A DNA stretch of 16,320 nt, from the NCBI GenBank assembly GCA_964483985.1, contig CAZADS010000098.1, positions 1-16,320 of the forward strand. The letters are read 5' to 3'. Below are positions 8,360 through 14,714 of the stretch, piece after piece; the first letter of the stretch is position 1, and each line of letters opens with the position of its first letter. Origin of the DNA: CAZADS01 sp964483985 (GTDB taxonomy: Bacteria > Pseudomonadota > Alphaproteobacteria > Thalassobaculales > Thalassobaculaceae). The notes below the pieces were generated by a model. It was not told the DNA's origin and made no database searches. It saw nothing but the letters and a program-made list of their open reading frames with translations. A program made the translations under genes and the position numbers.

Positions 8360-9007
8360 TTATTCTGCTCTCCCAAACATCGGGGCCTTTTTCATGGGAA
8401 TCATGCCCCGTTCAAGGACTACGACACTATCGTAAAACGCGATAGAAAACGTATTTTTAGTTATGAAATCTGACGTAATCTTTCCCCTAGAATGATCGGC
8501 GTTAAGTTTATCAATAAAGCCTTTACTTTTGTTAATAAACGTCCCCTGATTCTCCGCACCACCCCCGTATTCTTCCCAATAAGCTGTGTGCATATCCTCT
8601 ACTATATAAATTCCATTCTTGGATAACCTTGGATAGAGATAATCGAATGTTGTATTCACATGCTCCATAACGTGACTGCCGTCATCTATTATTATATCTG
8701 GTGTTCCAAATTCCTGCATTATTGACTGCAGGAAATGTTTGTCGGCTTGGTCTCCAATTCTAACGAAAATGTTGTCATCTTCATGTTCGCTGCAATCAGG
8801 GTCTATATCAATTCCAATGAGAGTTGCCAATGGCCCCAAAAACCGTTGCCACATTTGGAGAGATCCCCCCTTGGAAACACCTATTTCAATGAGCGTGACC
8901 GTTTTATTCCTGTAAGCCTCTAGATGTCGCTCATAGATTGGAAAGTAATGCATCCATTTATGAATTAGCTTACCATCGTTATTTTTAAAGTCTTGCCACA
9001 AACTCAT
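8360..9007 (-). CDS. Class I SAM-dependent methyltransferase (MycE/CmcI-like)
   Basis: The 215-residue protein starts at ATG 9007 with a good AGGAG six to seven bases upstream. Features are an N-terminal segment with HKWMHYFPIYERH (about 16-28), SAM motif I EIGVSKGGS (41-49), the acidic strand end GIDIDP (65-70), the metal-binding loop IIIDDGSH (105-112) and VEDMHTAYW (136-144). This order is typical of the methyltransferases related to mycinamicin MycE and cephalosporin-cluster CmcI, which are metal-dependent and often methylate sugar hydroxyls in polysaccharides or natural products. The substrate here is unknown. The gene stands alone between two spacers, with no sugar biosynthesis genes nearby, so a role in decorating a surface glycan is only a guess. 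A short C-terminal helix-rich tail follows the catalytic core. Confidence 0.88.
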   Translation of the reverse strand: MSLWQDFKNNDGKLIHKWMHYFPIYERHLEAYRNKTVTLIEIGVSKGGSLQMWQRFLGPLATLIGIDIDPDCSEHEDDNIFVRIGDQADKHFLQSIMQEFGTPDIIIDDGSHVMEHVNTTFDYLYPRLSKNGIYIVEDMHTAYWEEYGGGAENQGTFINKSKGFIDKLNADHSRGKITSDFITKNTFSIAFYDSVVVLERGMIPMKKAPMFGRAE

Positions 9008-9252
9008 CTATCACTCCTAAAGGGGATACTCTAATCTAGCGCAAATCATAAACCCTCAAATCTGTGCCGGTAAAAAGATCAAAATCATCTTTAAAAACAC
9101 TACTCCACTTAGGTCTGGACACGAATCAATGTTTATCTACATCAAATAGTTTTAGGAATATTATATTCTCATTTCCCGAAACAGGATCGTATTCCTTGTT
9201 TAAAATTTTTTCTTGAATAATCTATAAGGTATAGGTTGCCTGAACAATACTT

Positions 9253-9329
9253 TGGCGACTCCGGCAGGACTCGAACCTGCAACATCCTGCTTAGAAGGCA
9301 GGTGCTCTATCCAGTTGAGCTACGGAGCC
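9253..9329 (-). tRNA. tRNA-Arg(TCT)
   Basis: The minus strand folds as a full 77-base tRNA. The acceptor GGCTCCG pairs with CGGAGTC (one G-T pair), the D arm contains AGCTCAACTGGATAGAGC, the anticodon stem CCTGC/GCAGG carries loop CTTCTAA with anticodon TCT, and the T arm is GCAGGTTCGAGTCCTGC. CCA is encoded (9253-9255). It reads AGA and, by wobble, AGG arginine codons. Confidence 0.97.
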
Positions 9330-9872
9330 ACGGACCGGAAAATACGACGCAAACTCTAAGAAAACAAGAGCTTTTGCAAAACAAGTCATTGAAAAGTCAA
9401 GGTTTAATAGGAGAAAAAATGTATTATAATCAATGGCATACGATGTCATCAGTTTCGCTCCCGAACTCGTAGGGGTACTTTTAGGTTAATTTTTTTGTGG
9501 AGAGAAAATGAGATTGTATAGAACTTTAGAGGGTCGGTACTTAAGCGGATGCTAAGAACATTGGAAAATTCGAATACGTTAAGCAGCCGAGATTTATACT
9601 TTAGAAAATCCAACTTAATACTTATTGTAATACAACTAAATACTTAACAAAATACAATGCTATTATCTTAAGTACACTTTTACGTCAATCATAACTCGGC
9701 ACCAGCGATTAGAAGTAATACCTCATAACATTACGAAATATTAATTTTATTACTTTAAATAAATAAAACAAGTCCATATTTGTGCTTTTAAAATTTTCTC
9801 AAATTCAATTTTTCGGTACATAAATAAGTTGTAGCTTCTTAACGCAGCTAGTTATTTAAAAGGAGCCAGATC
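9330..9872. other. AT-rich spacer upstream of the RTX gene
   Basis: The 543 bases lie between tRNA-Arg and the RTX gene and become very AT-rich from about 9590. Two tiny frames have ribosome-site-like sequences: 9419-9472 (17 codons, AGGAG before it) and one starting at ATG 9508 (15 codons, GGAG before it). Neither has a recognisable product. No clear sigma70 pair is seen. The RTX ribosome site AAGGAG (9860-9865) is at the right end. Confidence 0.5.
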
Positions 9873-11042
9873 ATGTCTGTTATTATCGGTGATGCAGGAA
9901 ACGATATTCTTTCTGGAAGCGACACTGACGACACGATAAATGGTGGTACCGGTAATGACACCATAAGCGGTGGTGCCGGCAACGATGTGCTGGCAGGTGG
10001 TGCTGGTGATGACACACTGTTTAGCGGTACAGGTGACGATGTTCTCACAGGCGGGGCCGGAAACGATCGAATGGTCAATAATGGTACTGGCACTGACAGC
10101 TATGATGGCGGTGACGGTATCGATACGTACGTAATCGATTTAACTGGATTTGTTGTGCCCTCCTCGACCGTCATCGAGGCCAATCTGGTTACCAGTTTCT
10201 CTGGAGGTCAGGGTATTACCGCTCTTTCCGATACGATCACAAATTTTGAAAACGTGGACTTATCTAGCGCAACAACACCTGTCTCAATCACCGGTGATGC
10301 AGGCAATAACTCCTTAACAGGTGGTACCGGTGACGACACGATAAATGGTGGTACCGGTAATGACACCATAAGCGGTGGTGCCGGCAACGATGTGCTGGCA
10401 GGTGGTGCTGGAAACGATACAGCAACATTTTCAGGTCAAGCATCTGAATATGTTGTTCAGGAAGTTGGGAGAGAGGTGGTTATCTCTGATTCTTTGACCG
10501 GCAGGGATGGCTCTAACACTTTACTGTCAATTGAGAGTTTTAACTTTTCCAATGGAACATTTCAATTAACTGATCTACTAAACCCCATAAACATAGACAG
10601 AGGCATATACCGTTTTTTCAACGTCGATACAGGAACCCATTTTTTAAGTGGCAGTACAGTTGAGCGTGACTCAGTTATTAATAATTTAGATGCATTTAAT
10701 TTTGAAGGCCCCACCTTCAGGGCAGCTGACCCTACTAATGTTGCAGCTGATAGTGTTTTTCGTTTCTTTAACACTCAAACAGGCACTCACTTCTTCACTC
10801 AATCTACTGTTGAACGAGACAATATCCTAGAAACACTTCCACAGTTTAGTTTTGAAGGAGAAGCCTATAAGGGCTACACAGAACAGGTAGATGGGTCGAT
10901 ACCACTTTATCGTTTCTTCAATACCCAAACAGGTACGCACTTCTATACTGCAGCTGAAACTGAGAAGGACAGTATCATAGCAAACTTACCTAGCTTTAAC
11001 TTCGAAGGTACAGCGTATTGGGTTGATCCTGTGATGGGATGA
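9873..11042 (+). CDS. RTX calcium-binding protein with three C-terminal DUF5648-like repeats
   Basis: The 389-residue protein starts at ATG 9873, seven bases after AAGGAG. Residues 6-85 and 141-185 are runs of RTX nonapeptides of the form GGxGxDxhx (GGTGNDTIS, GGAGNDVLA, GGAGDDTLF), which bind Ca2+ and fold as parallel beta rolls outside the cell. A non-repetitive segment (about 86-140) separates the blocks, and a second beta-rich stretch (187-235, SGQASEYVV...SIESFNFSNGTFQL) is common at the end of RTX blocks. Residues 245-283, 295-333 and 345-383 are three copies of a motif with YRFFN, TGTHF, E(R/K)D and FEG, matching my knowledge of DUF5648. There is no N-terminal signal peptide, which fits type I secretion, but no ABC exporter, membrane fusion protein or TolC gene is nearby. 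The role is unknown; adhesion or surface binding is plausible. The gene appears monocistronic, with its own terminator. Confidence 0.93.
   Translation: MSVIIGDAGNDILSGSDTDDTINGGTGNDTISGGAGNDVLAGGAGDDTLFSGTGDDVLTGGAGNDRMVNNGTGTDSYDGGDGIDTYVIDLTGFVVPSSTVIEANLVTSFSGGQGITALSDTITNFENVDLSSATTPVSITGDAGNNSLTGGTGDDTINGGTGNDTISGGAGNDVLAGGAGNDTATFSGQASEYVVQEVGREVVISDSLTGRDGSNTLLSIESFNFSNGTFQLTDLLNPINIDRGIYRFFNVDTGTHFLSGSTVERDSVINNLDAFNFEGPTFRAADPTNVAADSVFRFFNTQTGTHFFTQSTVERDNILETLPQFSFEGEAYKGYTEQVDGSIPLYRFFNTQTGTHFYTAAETEKDSIIANLPSFNFEGTAYWVDPVMG
9926..10006 (+). repeat. 81-bp exact direct repeat, copy 1
   Basis: This stretch inside the first RTX block is identical, base for base by eye, to 10331-10411, displaced by exactly 405 bases (135 codons). 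It encodes about three nonapeptides (DDTINGGTGND...). Identity at third positions means a recent duplication or gene conversion rather than protein-level conservation. Confidence 0.93.
10331..10411 (+). repeat. 81-bp exact direct repeat, copy 2
   Basis: This is the second copy of the repeat at 9926-10006, in the second RTX block and in the same reading frame. The flanks differ on both sides (copy 1 follows a GACAC context, copy 2 follows TACCGG), which sets the ends. Confidence 0.93.
10605..11021 (+). repeat. Three DUF5648-like repeat units with 50-codon period
   Basis: Units begin at residues 245, 295 and 345 of the RTX protein. Each reads (Y/F)RFFN-x-x-TGTHF, then about six residues, then E(R/K)D, then (A/Q/S)F-x-FEG and an aromatic residue. 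The spacing is exactly 50 residues in both steps. Unlike the RTX repeats, the DNA copies have diverged, so these are older duplications under protein selection. Confidence 0.88.
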
Positions 11043-11072
11043 CATATGATATAATGTTAGGTGACTTCTAGG

Positions 11073-11102
11073 CGATCATTCTTGCTGAGTGATTGTTTTT
11101 TT
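11073..11102 (+). terminator. Rho-independent terminator of the RTX gene
   Basis: CGATCATTC pairs with GAGTGATTG over nine base pairs (two of them G-T) around the loop TTGCT, and seven Ts follow directly. It lies 31 bases after the RTX stop codon. It closes the RTX unit just before the tRNA fragment. Confidence 0.85.
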
Positions 11103-11112
11103 ATATACTTAC

Positions 11113-11144
11113 GTCAGATGCTCTATCCAATTGAGCTAGGGGCC
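11113..11144 (-). pseudogene. Truncated tRNA 5' half (Arg-type)
   Basis: The minus strand reads GGCCCC followed by TAGCTCAATTGGATAGAGCA and TCTGAC. This is the 5' acceptor strand, a complete D arm and the 5' side of the anticodon stem of a tRNA like tRNA-Arg. The match stops at the start of the anticodon loop, and the next bases (GTAAGTATATAAAAAAAC) do not continue a tRNA and run into the RTX terminator. The acceptor strand is one base short compared with GGCTCCG-TAGC in the intact tRNA-Arg(TCT). It is in the same orientation as that tRNA. It is a decayed tRNA or recombination remnant, not a working gene. Confidence 0.8.
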
Positions 11145-11174
11145 TGTTCGAAGACATCACTCTTAAACCACCAT

Positions 11175-11480
11175 TTAGTGGGTCCACGCCCCAATACGAC
11201 GATAAGCGAAGTTATCTGCATAGGCCTTAATTTTGGGTTTAGCCCGCTTTGGTTCATGAATGACGAAGATCAAGGAATGATTTGTCGCATAAGCAACTGC
11301 TTCTTCCTTACTCTCAAAAAAGAGACGGACCTGCTCATTAGTATCACCGGCTGCAGTCCACCCCATTAAGGGCTCGGGGGGTCTCGGGGTTTCCGCACTA
11401 AATTCAAGAATCCAGTTTTGTGTATTTGCTTTGCCAGATTGCATCGCCGTTTTAGCGGGCTGGTAAATCCTAACAGTCAT
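11175..11480 (-). CDS. NDUFS4-like complex I accessory subunit (ETC complex I subunit family)
   Basis: The 101-residue soluble protein matches the family of mitochondrial NDUFS4 and its alphaproteobacterial homologues. Hallmarks are RIYQPAKTAMQSGKANT (4-20), the segment PLMGWTAAGDT (37-47), QVRLFFESKEEAVAYA (50-65), and the ending KIKAYADNFAYRR...WTH. In complex I the protein sits on the peripheral arm near the NADH-oxidising module and stabilises it. The length is normal for bacterial members. The start ATG 11480 has AAGGAG with seven bases of spacing. The gene lies downstream of tRNA-Pro on the same strand and away from any nuo operon, which is usual for this single accessory gene. It is the best evidence in the window for an alphaproteobacterial host. 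Confidence 0.93.
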   Translation of the reverse strand: MTVRIYQPAKTAMQSGKANTQNWILEFSAETPRPPEPLMGWTAAGDTNEQVRLFFESKEEAVAYATNHSLIFVIHEPKRAKPKIKAYADNFAYRRIGAWTH

Positions 11481-11544
11481 CGCCCCACTCCTTTGCGTCT
11501 TACACTTTAAATAATTTCAAGTTTCTAAACTTTAGTACAAAAAA

Positions 11545-11621
11545 TGGTCGGGGTGGACGGATTCGAACCGCCGACCCTCTGCTCCCAAAGCAGATGCGCT
11601 ACCAGACTGCGCTACACCCCG
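11545..11621 (-). tRNA. tRNA-Pro(TGG)
   Basis: The minus strand folds as a full tRNA of 77 bases with encoded CCA. The acceptor CGGGGTG pairs with CACCCCG, followed by discriminator A. The anticodon stem TCTGC/GCAGA has loop TTTGGGA with anticodon TGG, and the T arm includes GGTTCGAATCC. It begins with C as expected for bacterial tRNA-Pro, and reads CCA and other CCN codons. Confidence 0.97.
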
Positions 11622-12223
11622 ATTCCTCGTAAAATACGGAAAAACCTATAATAAATCAAGCACTTAGTTCAAGTTTTAAAACCGCCGGTTAGGGAAGGAA
11701 CAACATTTTACACGGTACAGGTAAATACATTAAATAACAAAGAGTTACAAATACTTACGCCGTTCGCGTTTATTTATCAAATAAGTGCAACCATAATTTT
11801 TATCATATTGTCTCTAACTAACGAAAATGGGAAATTACATTCGTAACGATTATGTTATTCTTTCTTTCCTACCAATAACTTATTAATCAGTTGTTCCTCA
11901 GTATTAATGGTTTGGATCCCAACTCCACCCTTTAACCGATTCCAAGGCCTTTATCTACTCGGCGTTAATTTTTTTCTTCCACCTATAATCTCCCCGTTGG
12001 CGATTAAACCCTTTACTAAAATCACTTAGATGTTTCCAGGCTTGCTATCAGGCTGAGTTAAACCCCAACAGAGTAAAAATAACCAGGTGATCTCAAGCAA
12101 GCTTAATGTTTAACAAATTTCTTTTTGAAATAGCGCGAAAATAACCTTTCTAAATGATAATGTGATCGGAATAGTTGTGCTTAACCTATTATTCGAAACT
12201 GACTTTAAAGGAGTAGAATCACG
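11622..12223. other. AT-rich spacer before the duplicated-domain gene
   Basis: These 602 bases contain no reading frame with a ribosome site and protein-like sequence, no tRNA-like fold and no long repeat. The right end carries the ribosome site AAAGGAG about ten bases before ATG 12224. Promoters for tRNA-Pro (leftward) and the 12224 operon (rightward) must lie here, but I cannot identify convincing boxes. Confidence 0.5.
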
Positions 12224-13081
12224 ATGACGACGTGGCCACAACACGAGATGTTTTCCAGCTCGCGCGGCAAGATACTGGCTATGGATTCAGCAGGGTATGT
12301 CGATGGGCGAAACGATGTAACAGATGTATTGGTCTGTGGATCACATGGGGCCCCCTGTGCAACACAACTTGTTATGTGGGCAAGGCCCCGAGGGGTATTT
12401 ATTCACGATGCAGGGATAGGCCTTGGGGACGGGGGCGTAAATGGCCTAAAATTACTAGATTCCTACCTAATCCCGTGTGCTTCGGTAGATGGAAAGTCAG
12501 CTAGAATTTCGGATGGCAGAGATATGTACGAAAACGGAATCGTTTCACGAATTAACCAAGCTTCAAGAAGAATGGATTTAGAGATAGGAATGAGCGTCAA
12601 AGTTGCCGCTCGACAGTTATTAGATAAAAACCCCGTACAAGTCCAAGCAGCCAGACGCCAGATAAGAGTGCATTCTGATGAATTGGGAGACGTATTTGCT
12701 TTAGATACCGTTAAATACGCCGATCAACGTATCGAGGGTAGCGTATTATGTATGGGATCGCACGCGGCGCGCGCGATGGCTAATTATATTGATGATCTTG
12801 ATTTCAAGCTGGCTGGTGTAATCACAAATGACGTAGGATTGGCCAAAGACGATTCAGGTATAGAGGGCTTAGCACTCCTTGATCCCTTCGATGTTCCAGC
12901 AGCTACGGTCTATTGCAACACGGCCCGGGTCGGGGACGCACAAAGCACGTATTTTACAGGTCGCATTAGTCACTTAAATGATACCGCCGCTAGAATAGGA
13001 ATTAAACGAGACGATCCAGCAAGACTAGCCGCTCGTAAGATGCTTGAACATGCTAATATTATTAAGAGTATAGATAGCTAA
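12224..13081 (+). CDS. Uncharacterised protein made of two tandem homologous domains
   Basis: I do not recognise a named function. The 285-residue soluble protein contains the same domain twice, at about residues 16-135 and 156-275. Both copies share a GSH motif (39-41 and 178-180), a D-x-G-(I/L) strand end (HDAGIG 61-66; NDVGLA 202-207), then G-x-x-GL-x-LLD (73-79; 214-220), a Pro-x-Ala-x-Val strand, SAR/TAR (92-94; 233-235), an aligned Y-x-x-G-(I/R)-(V/I)-S segment with Asn two residues on, and AAR-x-(L/M)L (128-133; 269-274). Residues conserved between the copies, especially GSH, the Asp-rich loop and the Ala-Arg pair, are likely binding or catalytic positions. No signal peptide or membrane segment is present. 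The start ATG 12224 has AAAGGAG upstream. A carboxymuconolactone-decarboxylase-fold gene follows after 11 bases, so the two form an operon. An enzymatic role in small-molecule metabolism is a guess from that partner. Confidence 0.85.
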   Translation: MTTWPQHEMFSSSRGKILAMDSAGYVDGRNDVTDVLVCGSHGAPCATQLVMWARPRGVFIHDAGIGLGDGGVNGLKLLDSYLIPCASVDGKSARISDGRDMYENGIVSRINQASRRMDLEIGMSVKVAARQLLDKNPVQVQAARRQIRVHSDELGDVFALDTVKYADQRIEGSVLCMGSHAARAMANYIDDLDFKLAGVITNDVGLAKDDSGIEGLALLDPFDVPAATVYCNTARVGDAQSTYFTGRISHLNDTAARIGIKRDDPARLAARKMLEHANIIKSIDS

Positions 13082-13092
13082 AGGAGAATTCT

Positions 13093-13443
13093 ATGAATGA
13101 AGATGTTCCCAATTGGGTCGACATCGTCAAAAATATTGATCCCGTTTTAGAAATAACTGGAAGAGAGTTTTCAGAATATATAACAGATAAAGAATCAGCG
13201 ATTCCTAGAAAATATAAGGAACTGATTCTACTGGCTTGTTTAGCCGCAATTCGCCACGGGTCGGGGATTAGGAAGCACGGCTATGAAGCGATGCATCATG
13301 GAGCTAGTGATAAAGAAATTATGGAAGCACTGGCTCTAGCATCTCTAGCTACCAGTTTTAGCACCCTATCCGAAGGAGTCGACGCTCTGGCAAATCAATT
13401 TACCATTCAGCCATCACTGGATACTTCAACAGAACAAGATTAA
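13093..13443 (+). CDS. Carboxymuconolactone decarboxylase/AhpD-fold protein
   Basis: The 116-residue, mainly helical protein matches the CMD family: P-x-K-(Y)-KELILLACLAAIRH (about 38-55), then IRKHGYEAMHHGAS (59-72), then KEIMEALALASLAT (74-87). Family members are either gamma-carboxymuconolactone decarboxylases or AhpD-like thiol peroxidase partners. The peroxidase type has a CxxC pair before the conserved His; here that region reads GSGIRKH with a single Cys (Cys49) elsewhere, so a redox role through CxxC is excluded and a decarboxylase or isomerase-like role is more likely. His62 is the expected conserved histidine. The gene begins 11 bases after the duplicated-domain gene, with AAAGGAG at its own ribosome site, so the two are very likely co-expressed and may act in the same pathway. 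Confidence 0.85.
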   Translation: MNEDVPNWVDIVKNIDPVLEITGREFSEYITDKESAIPRKYKELILLACLAAIRHGSGIRKHGYEAMHHGASDKEIMEALALASLATSFSTLSEGVDALANQFTIQPSLDTSTEQD

Positions 13444-13841
13444 TCTTAAAATCCAGCAGTCCGGCTACTTCGGGGCTATCAAACAGAAATTTTAACCATT
13501 CGCTTCGTTAATGAAGGTATTTATCACGAACTCTTGTTTCTTCTTGTACTTTTTCAATGCTTCCTCTTTAAGAGACATAGATGCAGAATTATAAGCAACT
13601 TCCTCCCTCCAAAAAAATATGCATAGAATTGGAGATGAGATTTAGTCAGCCCTAGCAGTTGTGCTCTTATCTCTTAATGCGGAGAACTATCCCTATGGCT
13701 AAAAGCGGCTGCGCTTGCAGCCCACGTCACAATCATGATTTCAAGGAAATAGAAAATACCATGGCCGGTGATACCGCCAATTTGATGTTAAGCCAAAGTG
13801 ATGATGGCGAAGCATAGGCAAAGAAGTTTTCATTAACAAAG
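13444..13841. other. Spacer between convergent genes
   Basis: The 398 bases lie between the end of the CMD gene and the end of the minus-strand transporter. I find no clear terminator with a T-run for either gene. The only candidate coding element is the small frame at 13695-13817, listed separately. On the minus strand the same DNA reads as a hydrophobic frame (about 37 codons, GHGIFYFLEIMIVTW) without a start, possibly a decayed membrane-protein fragment. Confidence 0.45.
13695..13817 (+). CDS. Possible 40-residue small protein
   Basis: ATG 13695 is preceded by GGAG (13681-13684) at ten bases, and the frame runs 40 codons to TAG. The product is polar, with Cys6 and Cys8 (GCACS) and an acidic end (SQSDDGEA). 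I do not recognise it. The spacing is long and the opposite strand reads equally well as a hydrophobic segment, so it may be chance. Confidence 0.2.
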   Translation: MAKSGCACSPRHNHDFKEIENTMAGDTANLMLSQSDDGEA

Positions 13842-14714
13842 TTAAGCAATATCCGAAGGTTGCCTTTTTACCATAAATAAAAAGACGATCGCGGATGCAA
13901 ACATCACCAAACTATAAATTCCGCCTGGCACCATCATGGCTGTATTTCCAATCAAAGTGGCAGCTACAAAAACCGCCAAAGTGCCGTTTTGCAATCCACA
14001 TTCTAGCGTAATGGCGATCCGTTGACGGATTTTTAACCCTGTAAGCCGCGATAAAAAAGCCGCTACTGTCATCATCACCACATTCAAAACTAAAGTAAGC
14101 GGTCCAGCTTGCTTGAAGTACTCGACAATATTTTCTTTCTCGGCAAGGACGGCACCAAAGATGATTACTACGAATAATATGGAGGAAGTAATACGGGCGG
14201 AACGCTCAAACCTCTCTGTAATTTTAGGCATAAATTTCTTAACAAGCATACCAATGACAACGGGCACAGTAGTAATTGCAAAGACCCCAACAACAGTTTT
14301 GCCAATGGAAAGCTTCGGTACCATCGTTGCATCCATAAAATGCTCGATAGAAAAAGCGACGATAAGTGGCAATGTAAAAACTGTTAATAAACTGATGATC
14401 GCGGTAAGAGAGATTGAGAGTGCGGTATCGCCTCGCGCTAAATAAGTCAATAAATTGGAAGTTACACCACCGGGACAAGCTGCAATAATCATTACGCCTA
14501 CAGCCAAAGCCGGCGCCATCGGCCATACACACAAAAGACAAAAAGCGACTATTGGTAATAATAAAGTTTGGCTAATTGCACCGATTATGAAGTCCCTCGG
14601 TTGAATGACCACACGCTTAAAATCAGCGGTGGTTAGCTCTAAACCGACAGAGAACATTATGAATGCCAACGACAATGGCAAAAATATTTGTGTTACAATA
14701 TTAATTTCTTGCAT
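13842..14714 (-). CDS. Bile acid:sodium symporter (BASS) family transporter
   Basis: The 290-residue membrane protein has about nine or ten hydrophobic segments and two family signatures. VGVMIIAACPGGVTSNLLT (72-90), followed by ARGDTALS, is the first crossed-helix motif with Na+-site residues. ECGLQNGTLAVFVA (238-251) is the second. BASS proteins carry organic anions such as bile acids, pantoate or 2-keto acids into the cell with sodium. The bacterial substrate here is unknown. The ATG at 14714 gives an N-terminus leading directly into the first helix (IFLPLSLAFIMFSVGL). The ribosome site is weak (AAGAATGA). It is convergent with the 12224-13443 operon and has no obvious operon partner. Confidence 0.9.
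   Translation of the reverse strand: MQEINIVTQIFLPLSLAFIMFSVGLELTTADFKRVVIQPRDFIIGAISQTLLLPIVAFCLLCVWPMAPALAVGVMIIAACPGGVTSNLLTYLARGDTALSISLTAIISLLTVFTLPLIVAFSIEHFMDATMVPKLSIGKTVVGVFAITTVPVVIGMLVKKFMPKITERFERSARITSSILFVVIIFGAVLAEKENIVEYFKQAGPLTLVLNVVMMTVAAFLSRLTGLKIRQRIAITLECGLQNGTLAVFVAATLIGNTAMMVPGGIYSLVMFASAIVFLFMVKRQPSDIA

Noticed and set aside
9419..9550. Two tiny frames (17 and 15 codons) with good ribosome-like sites upstream of the RTX gene
   Set aside because: Too short to support as genes; AG-rich runs are common in this AT-rich spacer. Mentioned only in the spacer entry.
9848..10093. Minus-strand frame rich in Pro/Ser/Val opposite the RTX repeats
   Set aside because: It is the antisense shadow of the GGxGxDxxx repeats, which automatically gives a Pro/Ser/Val pattern.
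9926..10411. Repeats in the RTX gene as a CRISPR-like or transposon-related array
   Set aside because: The repeats are in frame and encode Ca2+-binding nonapeptides. There are no spacers of constant size and no cas or transposase genes.
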